NCBI GenBank assembly: GCA_047967505.1
Contig: CM106541.1
Direction: 5' to 3' (one strand)
DNA: 64,000 nt
Source: Dipteris shenzhenensis
Taxonomy: Eukaryota; Polypodiophyta; Polypodiopsida; Gleicheniales
Shown here piece after piece: positions 44,100 through 55,060 of this stretch; within the stretch, counting starts at the first letter, position 1, and each line of letters opens with the position of its first letter. Below the pieces are notes generated by a model that made no database searches, had not been told where the DNA came from, and saw nothing but the letters and a program-made list of their open reading frames with translations. Made by a program: the position numbers and the translations under genes.

Positions 44100-44620
44100 G
44101 TCCACCTCTAGAACACCTGTTACAACACTTCTCATTGTTACCTGGGTTACCTCAAATGCCCAATTCTTTTGAGGCCTTCTTCAACTCGGTTTTGAGTGTT
44201 TTTTCTCTTTGTCGATGTCTCCTCGATATCAGTGTTATAGTCTTTCTTCTTTGTGTTGTTCTTTGAGCCTTCACTTTTTTCCAAATCAATAGCTTGGTCT
44301 AGCAGTTCCTCATAGATTCTAGTCGAATTGACTAACTCCAACTTGTACAAATCAACCTGGTTGCAACCTGTTGATCAACCAAGATCTCATAGACTTGTCA
44401 TCTAGAACTATGCTCAATTAATTGATGAGTGCTCACATCCTAAGCAAAAAATCTTGGATGGACTCTCCCTTGTTTTGCTTCAGCTCACTTAGCTTCATCC
44501 AAACATCTCCTTCATTGATCACCTACCGGAACCTTTGTAGGAATGCTTCGGACATTGTATACAAATCGGGGATATACTCGATTAGAAATTGATTGAACCA
44601 TCTTTGGGAACTTTTGAATC
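44100..44620 (-). pseudogene. Ty3/gypsy gag, N-terminal part
   Basis: 44350-44147 encodes LDQAIDLEKSEGSKNNTKKK and a Lys/Glu-rich stretch, typical of the segment between gag capsid and zinc knuckle. 44.35-44.62 kb has scattered gag-like words in broken frames. Removing the insertion with one CACAT joins this to 39812. Confidence 0.6.
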
Positions 44621-45059
44621 TTGATCAAGGTTCATGGAAAATTATTCATATACGCTTCGTCTGTTGTGCATCAGGTATATTTTTTCTGAGCATGAGTTAG
44701 CCATCAATCAAGGCAGAAAGTATCTGAGTAGCAAAACAAGTACTATCTATGTCCATGCACGTTGGTCTTCAAGCATGCCACCAAACAATGCTACTCGTTT
44801 GGAGTCACTTGAAGGAATTTCCTATTGTAGCCCACGATTCTCCAACATCAGTAGTAGCTCTCACTTTTTTGTTGGTTAACATGAACTGTACTGACCTTGA
44901 CACTGAGCTTACTAATTGGGTAAATGTTTCCTTGGGTGTAGCCAATCGCAAAACTATTTTCAGGGCCATTTTGGGACCATGACACAATGCACTCCTGGGG
45001 GAATATTTGAATTTTGCATAGACCCACGCTCTCGCTGGAAATTTCTACAACATCATGAA
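44621..45059. other. Intergenic DNA
   Basis: Short open frames on both strands, none recognised. Confidence 0.4.
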
Positions 45060-45690
45060 GGTGCACTGGCGTAATAATGAGACGCAATCTATTTGTTTTG
45101 AACACCGTATAGCTCATCTTTGCACTGCTTTGCGTAGCGTAGTCTCTGGCCTATGCCGCCTGATCACTTATCATTGCGCAGCCTTTTGCTGTTGCAGCGT
45201 TGCCACCTGTCAATGGGCATGCACCCATGCAAATCATTAAAATTGAAGGTTGCCTTGGAGAGATCACTACACTGGTTCTTGACATAATAATTAGATGCAA
45301 TCTATCATTATGAACACCGTCGCAGTGCAATCTCTAGCCTGACCACTTGTTAGTCGACTTGTAGCCTTTTGCCACTTCTTTGCCCGCAGCCCATGCAAAT
45401 CATAGGTTGGCTTGGAGAGACCACCGTGCTAGTTTTTGGTGTAATAATGAGATGAAATCTATCATTCTGAGAATCGCTTCAGTGCAGTCTTTGGCCTGAG
45501 GACCTATCATCGCCCAAAATTCAAGGTTGTCTTGGAGAGACCACCGTGCTAGTTCTTGGAGTTATAGCTGCGTTACCCTTTTTTACGTATTATAGGAGGA
45601 GGCCTATGATGACCAGTGCACTGCCAAACAGAAGGAGATCTATGAAAGTCATCGCACTGGTTCTTAGAGTTATATATTTGTGTACCAAGG
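45060..45690. repeat. Diverged tandem repeat, three to four units of ~160-210 bp
   Basis: TAATAATGAGACGCAATCTAT, TAATAATTAGATGCAATCTAT and TAATAATGAGATGAAATCTAT mark units at ~45072, 45287 and 45441; each is followed by GAACACCG or GAGAATCG, a GTCTCTGGCCT-like word, and CTTGGAGAGACCACCGTGCTAGTTCTTGG. A partial fourth copy follows at ~45545-45670. Confidence 0.85.
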
Positions 45691-45724
45691 ATAATGTATT
45701 CTGTTGTGCAACCAAGCAAAATGA

Positions 45725-45877
45725 AATTGATGGTATGGCCCATGAGGGGTCCCCCTAAAGGGACAAGGGCCATATTGACATGCCATTTCTATCCAGTGGG
45801 ATCCTGTATAATGTATAATGCATGTCGATATGGACCTTTTCCCTAGAGGGGACCCCTCAAGCGCCATATCGTCAATT
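45725..45877. mobile_element. 153-bp MITE-like inverted repeat
   Basis: Left arm AATTGATGGTATGGCCCATG ... GGGGTCCCC ... GCCATATTGACATGC and right arm GCATGTCGATATGG ... GGGGACCCCTC ... GCCATATCGTCAATT pair over about 60 bases with some mismatches, around a short AT-rich centre. No target duplication could be fixed. Confidence 0.85.
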
Positions 45878-46880
45878 GCATTTTCTAGAAGTTTAATTGT
45901 ATTTTTCTATATGTATCACCATGCAACCACAACGGTGGGGTCATTGAAGTTATTTTAGCGCTATTTTGGTCATAAACCAAGGAAATTATAGTCCTTCTTT
46001 CTTGATATTTTAGTCCTTGTTGGAGTAAATATAAATGAGGGCAAAAGTACAATTTATCAAGTGAAAATTGAGCAAAAGAGATTACAATGTACATCTATGT
46101 CCAATAACAGGTTATACAAATAAAAATATAAAAGTTAACAACAGTGCAAATTAAGACCCTCAAATTGAACAAAAAGAGATTACATAAATGCCTTAGAGAC
46201 CAAAACATTACATCAAGTGAGCCAAAAGATCATTGAGATCTCAAAAGATACATCCAACCATTGCTGAGAGTCTCGTCTGAGCAAGAGGAAATTTGTACAA
46301 TTCAGTTTTCTGCTAATCTAGCTTGTTGTATTAAAATTTTCTAGGGAGCCAAAGGAGGATATGATGAAGAGGCCGAAGACCATACACATTGCTAGGACTC
46401 AGATTACATCCCCCCTAGCAAGTCAAGAGTAATCTGCTCTGAAAATACTAAGGCCTTCGCTGACATCTAGGGGGAACCCATACATCACAGCCATAAAGAG
46501 GCCCTCTATCTAAGGTGATGACATTCAAATGTGTGGGGAAGTACAAGGGTCTCCACTAGTGCTAGCATTTCCACTCCAGGTAACTACAACACAATCACCT
46601 TATATGAGAAGGCGGATATTATTGGGATCACAGAGCATCAAGGGGAGGTGGTAGTAGGCATGCTGAAGATGAGTGGGTGAGCAACAGATGAGCAAGGGAG
46701 CAAGTGCAGTGATGAGTGTTGGAGGAGGGAGCGTGGAGCAAAGTAGAGCAGAGGCAGAAAAGAGCTAGAGGGGTGTGGAGCAAAGTAGCAAAGCATGTGG
46801 AGTAAAGTAGCAGAGCATGGGCGGATCAAAGCAACATAGTAAAATGCCAAATGCCACAGATCTTATATATATTATAAAGT
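45878..46880. other. Intergenic DNA
   Basis: No gene recognised. GGAGCAAAGTAG words repeat near 46735-46810. Confidence 0.4.
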
Positions 46881-46883
46881 TTG

Positions 46884-47590
46884 AGCCACCACGGTGGCTG
46901 GAGCCCGAGGTTCCATTCATATTAATTATAGGTCAGAATATCCTAGACGGGTTGGTAATCATGAAGAAGACACCATGTGGTGCCACTCCGGTGGTTGGCA
47001 ATTAACTGCCAACCTGGTGGAATCTTAGCCATGACAGATGTGGCTGATGAGAGCCACCACCACCGGGCAGTAATTCCCACAAAGATAAATCATGAAGCTC
47101 TAATCACTCATTACCATGTCTAATCACTCATTACAATGCACTCTAGTTCTCTACTGAACATGCGAGCCCGGTGACTGGTAATTTTTACTGCACTCGTAGT
47201 AATCATGCATGCTAAAGCGTGGTGGTGGTTGAGCGGTGGCACGGTGAAATCATAGTAGCCATGACAGACGTGGATGATGACAGCCACCCCATCAAGTAGT
47301 AATTCTCACAAAAGTAAATCATGAAGCCTAATCACCTCTAATCCCTCATTACCATGCACTCTAGTACTCTCCTGAGCATGCAAGTCCGGTGGTGGTAACT
47401 AGAAGCTGAGTAATTGCGGGCCAATGTGGTGGCTAGTAATTAACTACCAACCGTCTTAGCCACCACCACAGACATGGTTGGGAATCTTAGATGCCACCAC
47501 CTCAGTGAATTATTCAAAATTAGGGCCAACCACCGTGGTGGATTTCACCTTGACGGTAGTCGGACTACAACCACCGCGGTGGCTCTCACC
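46884..47590. repeat. Dispersed palindromes of the CCACC-GG-TGG type
   Basis: AGCCACCACGGTGGCT (46884-46899), CCACCGTGGTGG (47530-47541) and CCACCGCGGTGG (47571-47582) are clear members. Looser forms (CCACTCCGGTGGTTGGC, GCCACCACCACCGGGCAG) and two near-parallel segments with TAATCACTCATTACCATG and AATCATGAAG words lie between, suggesting an old tandem duplication (~47035-47160 and ~47260-47370). Confidence 0.75.
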
Positions 47591-47636
47591 TTGATAGTGT
47601 AGTCAAGCTACTTAGCCATTTTGTCTTCTATCCCTC

Positions 47637-47880
47637 TTGAACATTTCATTCTCCCTTGCAATCTCAAGCCTCCACTATTCCATTTCCTTCATTGCTTCAT
47701 CTTCTATCCCTCTTGACCATTTCTTTCTCCCTTGCAATCGAACTGCAAACTCAAGCCTCCACTATTCCATTTCCTTCACTGTTTCATCTTCTATCCCTCT
47801 CGACCATTTCTATCTCCCTTGCACTCTTCCTGCAACTTCTATTCCCTCTTGGTATGGAACCTGCACAGTCTGGGAGCTCC
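47637..47880 (+). repeat. Tandem duplication of a pyrimidine-rich segment
   Basis: ATCTCAAGCCTCCACTATTCC- and TTCTATCCCTCTTGACCATT-like segments recur at ~47640-47735 and ~47752-47835, about 92 bases apart. It lies just upstream of the reading frame at 47939 and may be its leader. Confidence 0.75.
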
Positions 47881-47938
47881 TCAAACAATCTTTTATCCCC
47901 CTCTGTAGCATAGCGCCTCCTCCCCTAATCTTGAAATC

Positions 47939-49740
47939 ATGACATATGGGAGCTCATGTCTTGCTCTTGAAAAGCCCAATTTGGATGCTCTCCAAAACTT
48001 CACAAGGTCGGCACAGGAGGTGAACATGAAGGAGGGGCAACTAGTTTGTCAAGGTCAAAAGATTACTATCAATGAAAGTGTGATTGAAAATGCTCTAGGA
48101 ATTTCTAGAGGCAGTTTGCAAGCACACATTTTTGAGAAGAAGTGGCAGAGAAAGAATATTCTAGACGTATACCCAAACACTCAGATTAGTAAAGATGGCA
48201 GAGTCAAGATTTTGAGCTTGCCAACAGACCTCTAAGATGTGTTGAAGAAGACCATTCACTCCTTTCCTGATACGAGAGGAACCCGCAAGTTCTAGTAGGT
48301 TCCAGTAGCAGTAGAGCAACTGAAAGGACATGATGTATCTTTCTCAAGGGCAATCTCCAAGAGCATGTTAACCAACCTAAAGAATTGCATGGATGGCAAA
48401 TCCCAATTTTCATCTCAGTTCATTGGAATTGCAATGCACTTGATGGCATCTACCCTCAAAGGGATTTATGAGCAATACGATAAGTAGATGTCTCAAAAGG
48501 TGACTTTTCTACAAGAGAAAGCCACCAATGCAACAAAGGCAGTTCAACTTGAGAAAAGTCTCAGGGAAGGTGAAGAAGCCAAGGTAGAGGAGGCAAAAGC
48601 AAGGGCCTTGCAGGCACAAGAGCAAGCTGAGGCCACTACAAAATTGATAGACATGGAAAGGCATAGAAGAGAAGAAGTAGAGAAGCCCATGAAGGAGCTT
48701 TGAGATAGGCTCGAAGAAGTGAGAAATGATAGGGACATGACGAACAAGGAGCTAGAAAAGATGCGAAAGGATCTTGAAGATCAGAGAGCCAAAAAGGAGG
48801 GTCTTTACAAACGGCTATGCAACATGCAGAATGCATTGAATATTGAAAAAGACTAGATGATGGAGGAGCTAAAAAGGGAGAATGCAGAAACCAGAAAGGT
48901 GATTCAAGAACTGCGAGAGCGCTTCAAGGCCAGGAAGGATGGGGCAGAGAGCAGCGGGGTGGAGAAGCCAACAAGGCAACTCCCCACGCTAAGAAGGATG
49001 CAGAAAGCAACCACAGTGGAGCAAGTTCCAACCACCACAATGGAGCAAGTTCCAGCCACCATGGTGGAGCAATTTTAGTAGCCATGGTGAGGGTTGTTTT
49101 TTGGAAACACTATTGGAAGTCCAAAGAGCAAGATACAAGACCCTGCAAGAAGATCATGATAGATGTTTGCACGAGCTTGCTGTGGCTTTTGACAGTTATG
49201 AAAAGCAGTCTGTCTTCCTAAGAGATTTCCAAACTAGAGTGGAAGTCTTGGAAACAGCCCATGAAGATGTTTTTCAGCAACTTACGTAGCTTCAACAGAT
49301 GCTGAGGGTTTCAGATGAAGCTGTTGCACAGAGTGAGCAAAAAGTGGAGATGAAGGAGAACATCCAGAGCCTTAGGATGAGGGAGGAAGGAATCAAGAAG
49401 AAACTTCGCCATGTATAGAGCAAGATTGTGGTATTGATGGCTGCAATAGTTAAATCGGATACCTATCCTGCTATGCAACAGGGTTTGAAATGCATGGTCT
49501 GCCATACCCCCATCATAGAAGATTGATGTATCCGATGGCCTGCGTGCTACCACCCCGTGCACGTTTTTTGCTTTGAGTGTTTGTGCATGCAAACTCTAGC
49601 TGTAGAGAATGCCATTTGCCATTGCCTAGGTCATGGACAGATCAAATGTGCCTGCCTACTACAGCTATCTACGACGAGAAAGTAGATGCTACAGTTCAAT
49701 TTGCCATTTGGGCAAAAGATGTTAAAGACAAGGAGCTCAA
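47939..49740 (+). pseudogene. Coiled-coil protein with a C-terminal RING-like motif, riddled with stops
   Basis: One frame from ATG 47939 to 49078 carries continuous protein-like sequence broken only by stops (near 48234, 48295, 48486, 48702, 48855, 49077). The first ~185 codons (QEVNMKEGQLVCQGQKITIN, ESVIENALGISRG) recall the N-terminal domain of plant transposon-encoded proteins of Transposase_32 type; this is a weak resemblance. Then comes a long Glu/Lys/Ala coiled coil (LREGEEAKVEEAKARALQAQ, RNDRDMTNKELEKMRKDLED, ELKRENAETRKVIQELRERF). After one frame change near 49090, 49101-49740 continues with more coiled coil and a RING-like cysteine/histidine set (CMVC, then WPACYHPVH, CFEC; 49491-49580). 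All stops seen are TAG, TAA or TGA, one C-to-T change away from CAG, CAA or CGA. Not functional as it stands. Confidence 0.6.
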
Positions 49741-50134
49741 ATTGAAGAAGGCCAACCGAGCCTGACTACGAGGGAAAGAAGCCTGAAGGGAGGAACCATC
49801 CCCCCCCTTTAGGAAAGGAGCAAGAAGGACCGAACCTATAACCAAGAAGCTCAAATCAAGGAAAGAGGAAGCATCGTGAAGGGAGGGGTTAGGCCCCTAT
49901 AGGAAGGAATTCTAGAAAGGAGCAAGGAGGGCTGAGACTACAATCAGAGAGCTCAACAAGGAGTCCTTGAGATGTAATTTGAAGTAAAGGAGTCTTTGAG
50001 ATTGTAATATATGTAATCTGTGTGTGATCTATTGAATTGTTAATCTTCTCCAGAGTTTACTTGGGCAATGTTTTCTCAGCTATGTGCTAGATAGTGTCCT
50101 TTGATCCACGCTAGCACGGTAATAATAATGAGAA
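49741..50134. other. Purine-rich flank
   Basis: GGAAGGAGCAAGAAGG / GAAAGGAGCAAGGAGG words repeat near 49811 and 49914. No gene seen. Confidence 0.4.
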
Positions 50135-50298
50135 GAAAGATTTCAATTTGACAAGTAATGTGAGATGAAAGATTTTGATTAGAACACTAATGTCAGACTG
50201 AAAGATTTTGATTAATGAACTAATGTGAGACAAAAGATTTCAATTAGAGAACTAATGTGAGATGAAACATTTCAATTAGAAAACTAACATGAGACTAA
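50135..50298. repeat. 32-33-bp tandem repeat, five units
   Basis: Unit GAAAGATTTCAATTAGAGAA + CTAATGTGAGAT, with small changes, repeated five times. Confidence 0.9.
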
Positions 50299-50420
50299 AG
50301 AATGAGAAGGTCGGGCTCAATGAACTCTCTCCCTATTTAAGTGCAGTGCAGACACAACTAAGAGCCCATTACAAAATCTAGCCCGAAAACTCTGTACACC
50401 AAACCACCTACTATGAATCT

Positions 50421-50829
50421 ATGGCATACCCAAAAGACTTTGTTCTATCTGAAAATGATGTTGGATGGCATCCTCGTAGAAAAACAAACCCGGAGAAGAA
50501 GGAGGAAAATAGATGCAAGGAGGACATGCTTAAGTGGTGGTTGTATTACTTGGAGTCAGCACAGATGGTGATTATTAATTTCCCTGGCTATTGTTTTTCC
50601 TTCTCTTTTGAAGTACTTGTCAAGCTCATAATGTAGGTTTCTTTTGGTAGGACATGATAGAGGCTCGAAGATGTATAGAGTGCAAAGAGCAAGATGAAGA
50701 GGACCCCAAGCAAAAGGAGGAGTTACTATAGGCATATAAGTTGGAAGAGTCAAGAAAGGAATGTGTAATCCGAGTGTGTGAAAAGGTCTTCCCATTGTGC
50801 AGCAGACTTGCCTCCAGAGCTAGGAGATG
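50421..50829 (+). other. Possible two-exon small gene, unrecognised
   Basis: ATG at 50421 opens a hydrophilic frame (MAYPKDFVLSENDVGWHPRR, then KEENRCKEDMLKWWLYYLES). After ..SAQ at ~50565 the frame turns hydrophobic, and a GT at 50569 with an AG at 50651-50652 could define an 84-base intron. The following frame (DMIEARRCIECKEQDEEDPK, QKEELL) is again hydrophilic and meets a TAG at ~50729, then continues to ~50836 with several cysteines (KECVIRVCEKVFPLC). I do not recognise the protein. Splice sites are inferred, the internal stop argues for a pseudogene, and the surroundings are transposon DNA. Confidence 0.3.
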
Positions 50830-50839
50830 CTTTGTATAG

Positions 50840-51440
50840 AGAGGTTGATAAGATAGTTGGGAGTCTAGAATTTCATTGAAAAGGCAAAATGTTGTGTTTT
50901 GAAATAATAAAAATCTTGTAGACATTTCTTGAACTTGTGGATATTCTCATGGTGCTCGTTATACCTGATTTTGTATCGACTTGCTTCCATGTTAATACTT
51001 AAATGTTTTAAGTAGCCCGATGGTTGAAATATGATGGTTAACTAGCACTATGTAACAAATTTGAGGATAGCATGGCAGTAGTGTAGGGATAGCATGATAG
51101 TAGTGCAGGATTAGTGCAAGATAAGTTATCACAGTGTGGTGGTTGGTTGCACTAGGATATGAATAGCCACCAGTGCAGTGGTTTGCTTCTATTATTACAA
51201 GATGAATGGATTTGTAGGATGTGTGGATTCGTTATGGGAAACCAATGCAGTGGTTGCTGGGATATACTAAAAACAAGCATGGGTTTTATCATTTGGATTT
51301 ACAAAAATAATTTAATAAAACCAGCACGGTGGTTTTTTGGGATATACTAAAAAGAAGCATAGTCTCAATACAAATTCCATTTTATAGGACAAGTGGACAT
51401 AATGTTTCCCTGCAATGAGACTACATGCATTTTCTTAGTA
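50840..51440. other. Flank with GTGGTGGTT words, downstream of copy B
   Basis: CAGTGTGGTGGTTGG (~51131), CACCAGTGCAGTGGTTTGC (~51169), CAATGCAGTGGTTGC (~51243) and CAGCACGGTGGTTTT (~51321) echo the array words on the other side of copy B. GGGATATACTAAAAA occurs twice (~51260, ~51340). Confidence 0.6.
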
Positions 51441-51445
51441 CTATC

Positions 51446-53395
51446 TCAGTCGTCCTCATCCACCACTCCAAGACAACCCAAGATGTGCTCATGCATGTCT
51501 AAATCCAATTTGAAGACACTCTTTCCCTTCTTTCGTTGTGGCACAGGTTGCATCTAGAACTTAATAGCTCTTACTAGATGATAGTACACACATGTTAGTG
51601 GACTCTTATGTAATAGTTCATAATTGCGGCCTCTCTTGGATGTCTTTTTGTACCAAAAAGCTCCAACTACTACATCCCACTTCTCATAGGTTGTTCCCCA
51701 ATTATCCTTAAATGTTTCCTCAACATTGTACTTAGGTTTTGTGCACTACAACAGAAAGTATGGGTCATCTTCCTCGTTCTCCCTAGAATCTATGACAACT
51801 GCAAAATTATCCCCCTCTTCCAAATAGTCAGTGAGGTCATCGAAACTCTCCCCAAACTGTGGCGAGTCATTTGTCTCTCCATTGTTTGTCATTCCATCTG
51901 AATGTAGAGGGACAACTTGAACTCGCTCCCATGTCTTCACAGTTGCAATGTTCTCACAATCATCATGATCCCCTATGATGCATGCACTGTAAAAACAACA
52001 AATTTTTCTCATTTTAATCAGTTGGTTGTTTGAAAAGCCCCATATATTGTGCAAACTACGAACTCCTTTAATTTTCTTGCGTGGCGGCTTCTCCTTTGCA
52101 CTTCATCCACTTTCACTTCATGGAACACTCTACATACTGCAGTATTCTTTAAGGCTTTTCTTATTGTATGTTGAATGCACACCCGTGGAGAGGTTGGATG
52201 TAATCCATGTTACAGCATCATGGGCATCATTGAGTTTTTCTTGAGGGCATGCTAATTGGTGTTTAAATAGAGCTTGCTTAATAACAGCACCGCATCCATC
52301 ATGTTCACCCTTGCCATGGCTTGACCCAAAGAAATTCCACATCATCTCTAGTCTGGTCAGGGATTTGAACCTTGAGATGAAGTAGAATCCACATGCTAAT
52401 TTAAATTAAGAGACAGCACCATCTGACCACACCCAATGTTGTTTTATATTTTCTACATGCGGATTTTCCTTTTTCAGCCATTCCCAATTTAGTAGAAAAG
52501 CATGCTGCATAAATAGGGTGTCGTGTTCCCTATCATCTAAAATGTAGAAATGGTAAGTGCATTGCACTGACCTGGATTCCTATGAGTTAGTAGGCAGATT
52601 GGCATCAAGCATGGAAGAATCAAGCAAATGACTATACGTGATATGCACAAGAATTATTATTTGCTTGTTGTACCAGTGAGCACTTTGTATCTCATCTTGT
52701 TATTGAAAAGATTAATTTTTTGCAAAATCTATGACAGATACAATAGTTTCACAGGGAAAATTGGCAAGGCACATCCTAAAGTTCTTATCCTACCAGCTAG
52801 CCATGCAATTGTGAAGCACATATTTTGGGATGGATTGAACCACGTGATTTACAAGCTCCCTTGGCTGGGTGCTCTTATATGGCAGTAGCCATCTCTTTTT
52901 AATCGGATCCTTCAACATTGACTTTTTCAAATCTCCTCCATTTTATAGCAACGTGGTTGTCTTCCCTCATTTCATTTGGACAGACATTGAATGTCTTCTT
53001 CTTTGGCTTCAAACTACAATGCTTGCATGTGCCATGAATGCATTCAATCCAGTGCCACTCACGGTCTCCATTTGGACAAACCATTGGCTCCCATAGAGAC
53101 CTTAGGCTACAAAACCTGCCCTCCCTTGCAACACATGATGAGGATCCAGGTGGCCTACAGACTGCACATTCATTGGGGAGGCATGGGCATCGATCCCAAT
53201 GGAGCAATACTCCAACACGACCAGATCTCAAGTCATTCATAGCTTGCCAAGCCAGGTCAAAGTCTATGTGGGTTTTGCAACAACAAACATTTCTGTCTTT
53301 GAGTTTCCTGACATACCAAGGCTTACAATGTCAAAGCTCCTCTGCCCAATTGAAATTTTCAGATTCTGATCCACAAACTTGAGATACAACTCCAT
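51446..53395 (-). pseudogene. Transposase-like gene, copy B
   Basis: Read on the minus strand from the ATG at 53395 (MELYLKF). Cysteine-rich region 53200-52980 (CPCLPNECAVCRPPGSSSC, CIHGTCKHC); then a PYKSTQPRELVNHVVQSIPK-like segment (~52875-52830), VIDFAKN (~52745), QDEIQSAHWYNKQIIILVHI, HTLF/EHDT (~52530), WVWSDG (~52420), MMWNFFGSSHGKGEHDGCGA (52345-52290), KLNDAHDAVTWI, then HNIWGFSNNQLIKMRK, a second cysteine cluster (CCFYSACIIGDHDDCEN) and an acidic tail ending at TGA 51448-51446. The Glu of DFAEN is Lys here. Several stops and shifts break it. The order matches copies A and C; the role in moving the element is inference. Confidence 0.75.
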
Positions 53396-53519
53396 TTGCT
53401 AACCCAACATGTGGGAACAATAGAACAATGAGGCCCCTTTTTGCTACTACTAAAAGAATACAAAACACACTCTAATTAAAGTATATAATGAAGCAGAACA
53501 ATTTTCAACCATCACTCTA

Positions 53520-55060
53520 GTTTAGGACAGTCACAATTTCAATCACCCGGCTAGTTTAGGACACGTTTAGGACAGTCACAATTTCAACCACCGGGATGGT
53601 TTAGGACACTGTCACAGTTTCAACCACCGAGATGGTTTAGCCTAACGGTCTCAACTTCACATATTAGACAATAACAAGTATGGTTGCTTTCCTTTTCTGA
53701 ATTTCACCATTAGAAAACAACAATATATTGCTTTTCATTTCTGAATTCCACAATTTAACAGTGGTATATGACCGGAATAGCAGGAAATTAAATTTAACAA
53801 ATTTAAGTACTAAGAAACACAATAATTTCAACCACCACGCTGGTCAATAACTAATGTCTATTCAACCACGTTGGTTCACGACATATCACATAACTGGTGA
53901 TTGAGCTGAAGTAGCCAGAGTTGCATGATGTTCCAACCACGGGGCTAGTTTAGTAATATAACTATATATTGTGAAATAATTGTCGTTAATTTTGGCTCAA
54001 CCATGCCACCGGGTTGGACAGCAACTAATGTCTATTCAACCACGTTGGGTTAGGACAATCACATACCGGGTGATTGAGCTGAACTAGCCTACAGTTGCAT
54101 GATGTTCCAACCACCAGGCTAGTTTCGGACAATCACATTTAGAAAATAATAATATATTGCTTCATTTTTGAATTCCACAATTTAACAGTGGTGTATGATA
54201 CGAATAGCAGGAAATTAAATTTAATGAATTTCAGTACTAAGAAACACAATAAATTCAACCATCGGGCTGGTCAATAACTAATGTTTGTTCAACCACGCTG
54301 GTTCAGGACATATCACATAACTGGTGATTCAGCTGAAGCAGCCAGGGTTGCATGATGTTTCAACCACCAGGCCAGTTTAGTAAAATAACAATATATTGTG
54401 AAATATATTGCTGCTAATTTCTGCTCAACCATGCCACCGAGTTGTACAACAACTAATGTCTATCCAACCATGCTGGTTCAAGACAATCGCATAACCGGTG
54501 ATTGAGCTGAACTAGCATATGGTTGCATGATGTTCCAACCACCAGGCTAGTTTAGGACAATCACATTTAGAAAATAACAATATATTTCTTTTCATTTCTG
54601 AATTCCACAATTTAATAGTGGTATATGACCGGAATAGCAAGAAATTAAATTTAACAAATTTAAGTACTAAAAAAGATAATAAATTCAACCACCGGGGTGG
54701 TCAATAACTAATGTTTGTTCAACCACGCTAGTTCAAGACATATTACATAACTGGTGATTGAGTTGAAGCAGCTACAGTTGCATGATATTCCAACCACTAG
54801 GCTGGTTTAGTAAAATAACTATATATTGCTGTTAATTTTTGCTCAACCATGCCATCGGGCTAGACAACAACTAATGTCTGTTCAACCACACTCATTCAAT
54901 ACAATCACATAACTAGCGATTGAGCTAAACCAACCTACAGTTGCATGATGTTCCAACCACCAAACTGGTTTAGGAAAATCACATTTAATCCAAGCCTAGT
55001 TTAAGAAATGAAACAACTAAACTATCCCAAAGCTCAATCACAAACAACCACCGGGCTGGT
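53520..55060. repeat. Higher-order repeat array, period ~427-430 bp, of copy B
   Basis: The word CAACCACCGGGCTGGTTTAG with variants recurs throughout, alternating with CATAACTGGTGATTGAGCTG, GTTGCATGATGTTCCAACCA and ATTCCACAATTTAACAGTGG. The last marks three larger units at 53743, 54170 and 54600. It separates the two reading frames of copy B. Confidence 0.93.

Larger units (their letters stand above)
36105..44620 (-). mobile_element. Decayed Ty3/gypsy element, minus strand, split by a later insertion
   Basis: Minus-strand order: gag (44.6-44.1 kb, then 39.81-39.51 kb), protease (~39.0-38.7), RT (~38.2-37.45), RNase H (37.43-36.86), integrase (36.72-36.1). RNase H before integrase is the Ty3/gypsy order. 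The 39818-44094 LTR element interrupts gag. No LTRs were recognised, so the outer ends are approximate. Confidence 0.82.

Noticed and set aside
48544-48836. Minus-strand open frames with Ser/Leu/Cys runs
   Set aside because: Antisense of the coiled-coil frame.
52628-52888. Plus-strand open frame in the gap of copy B
   Set aside because: The minus strand here continues the transposase-like protein (DFAKN and EIQSAHW motifs), so the plus frame is a shadow.
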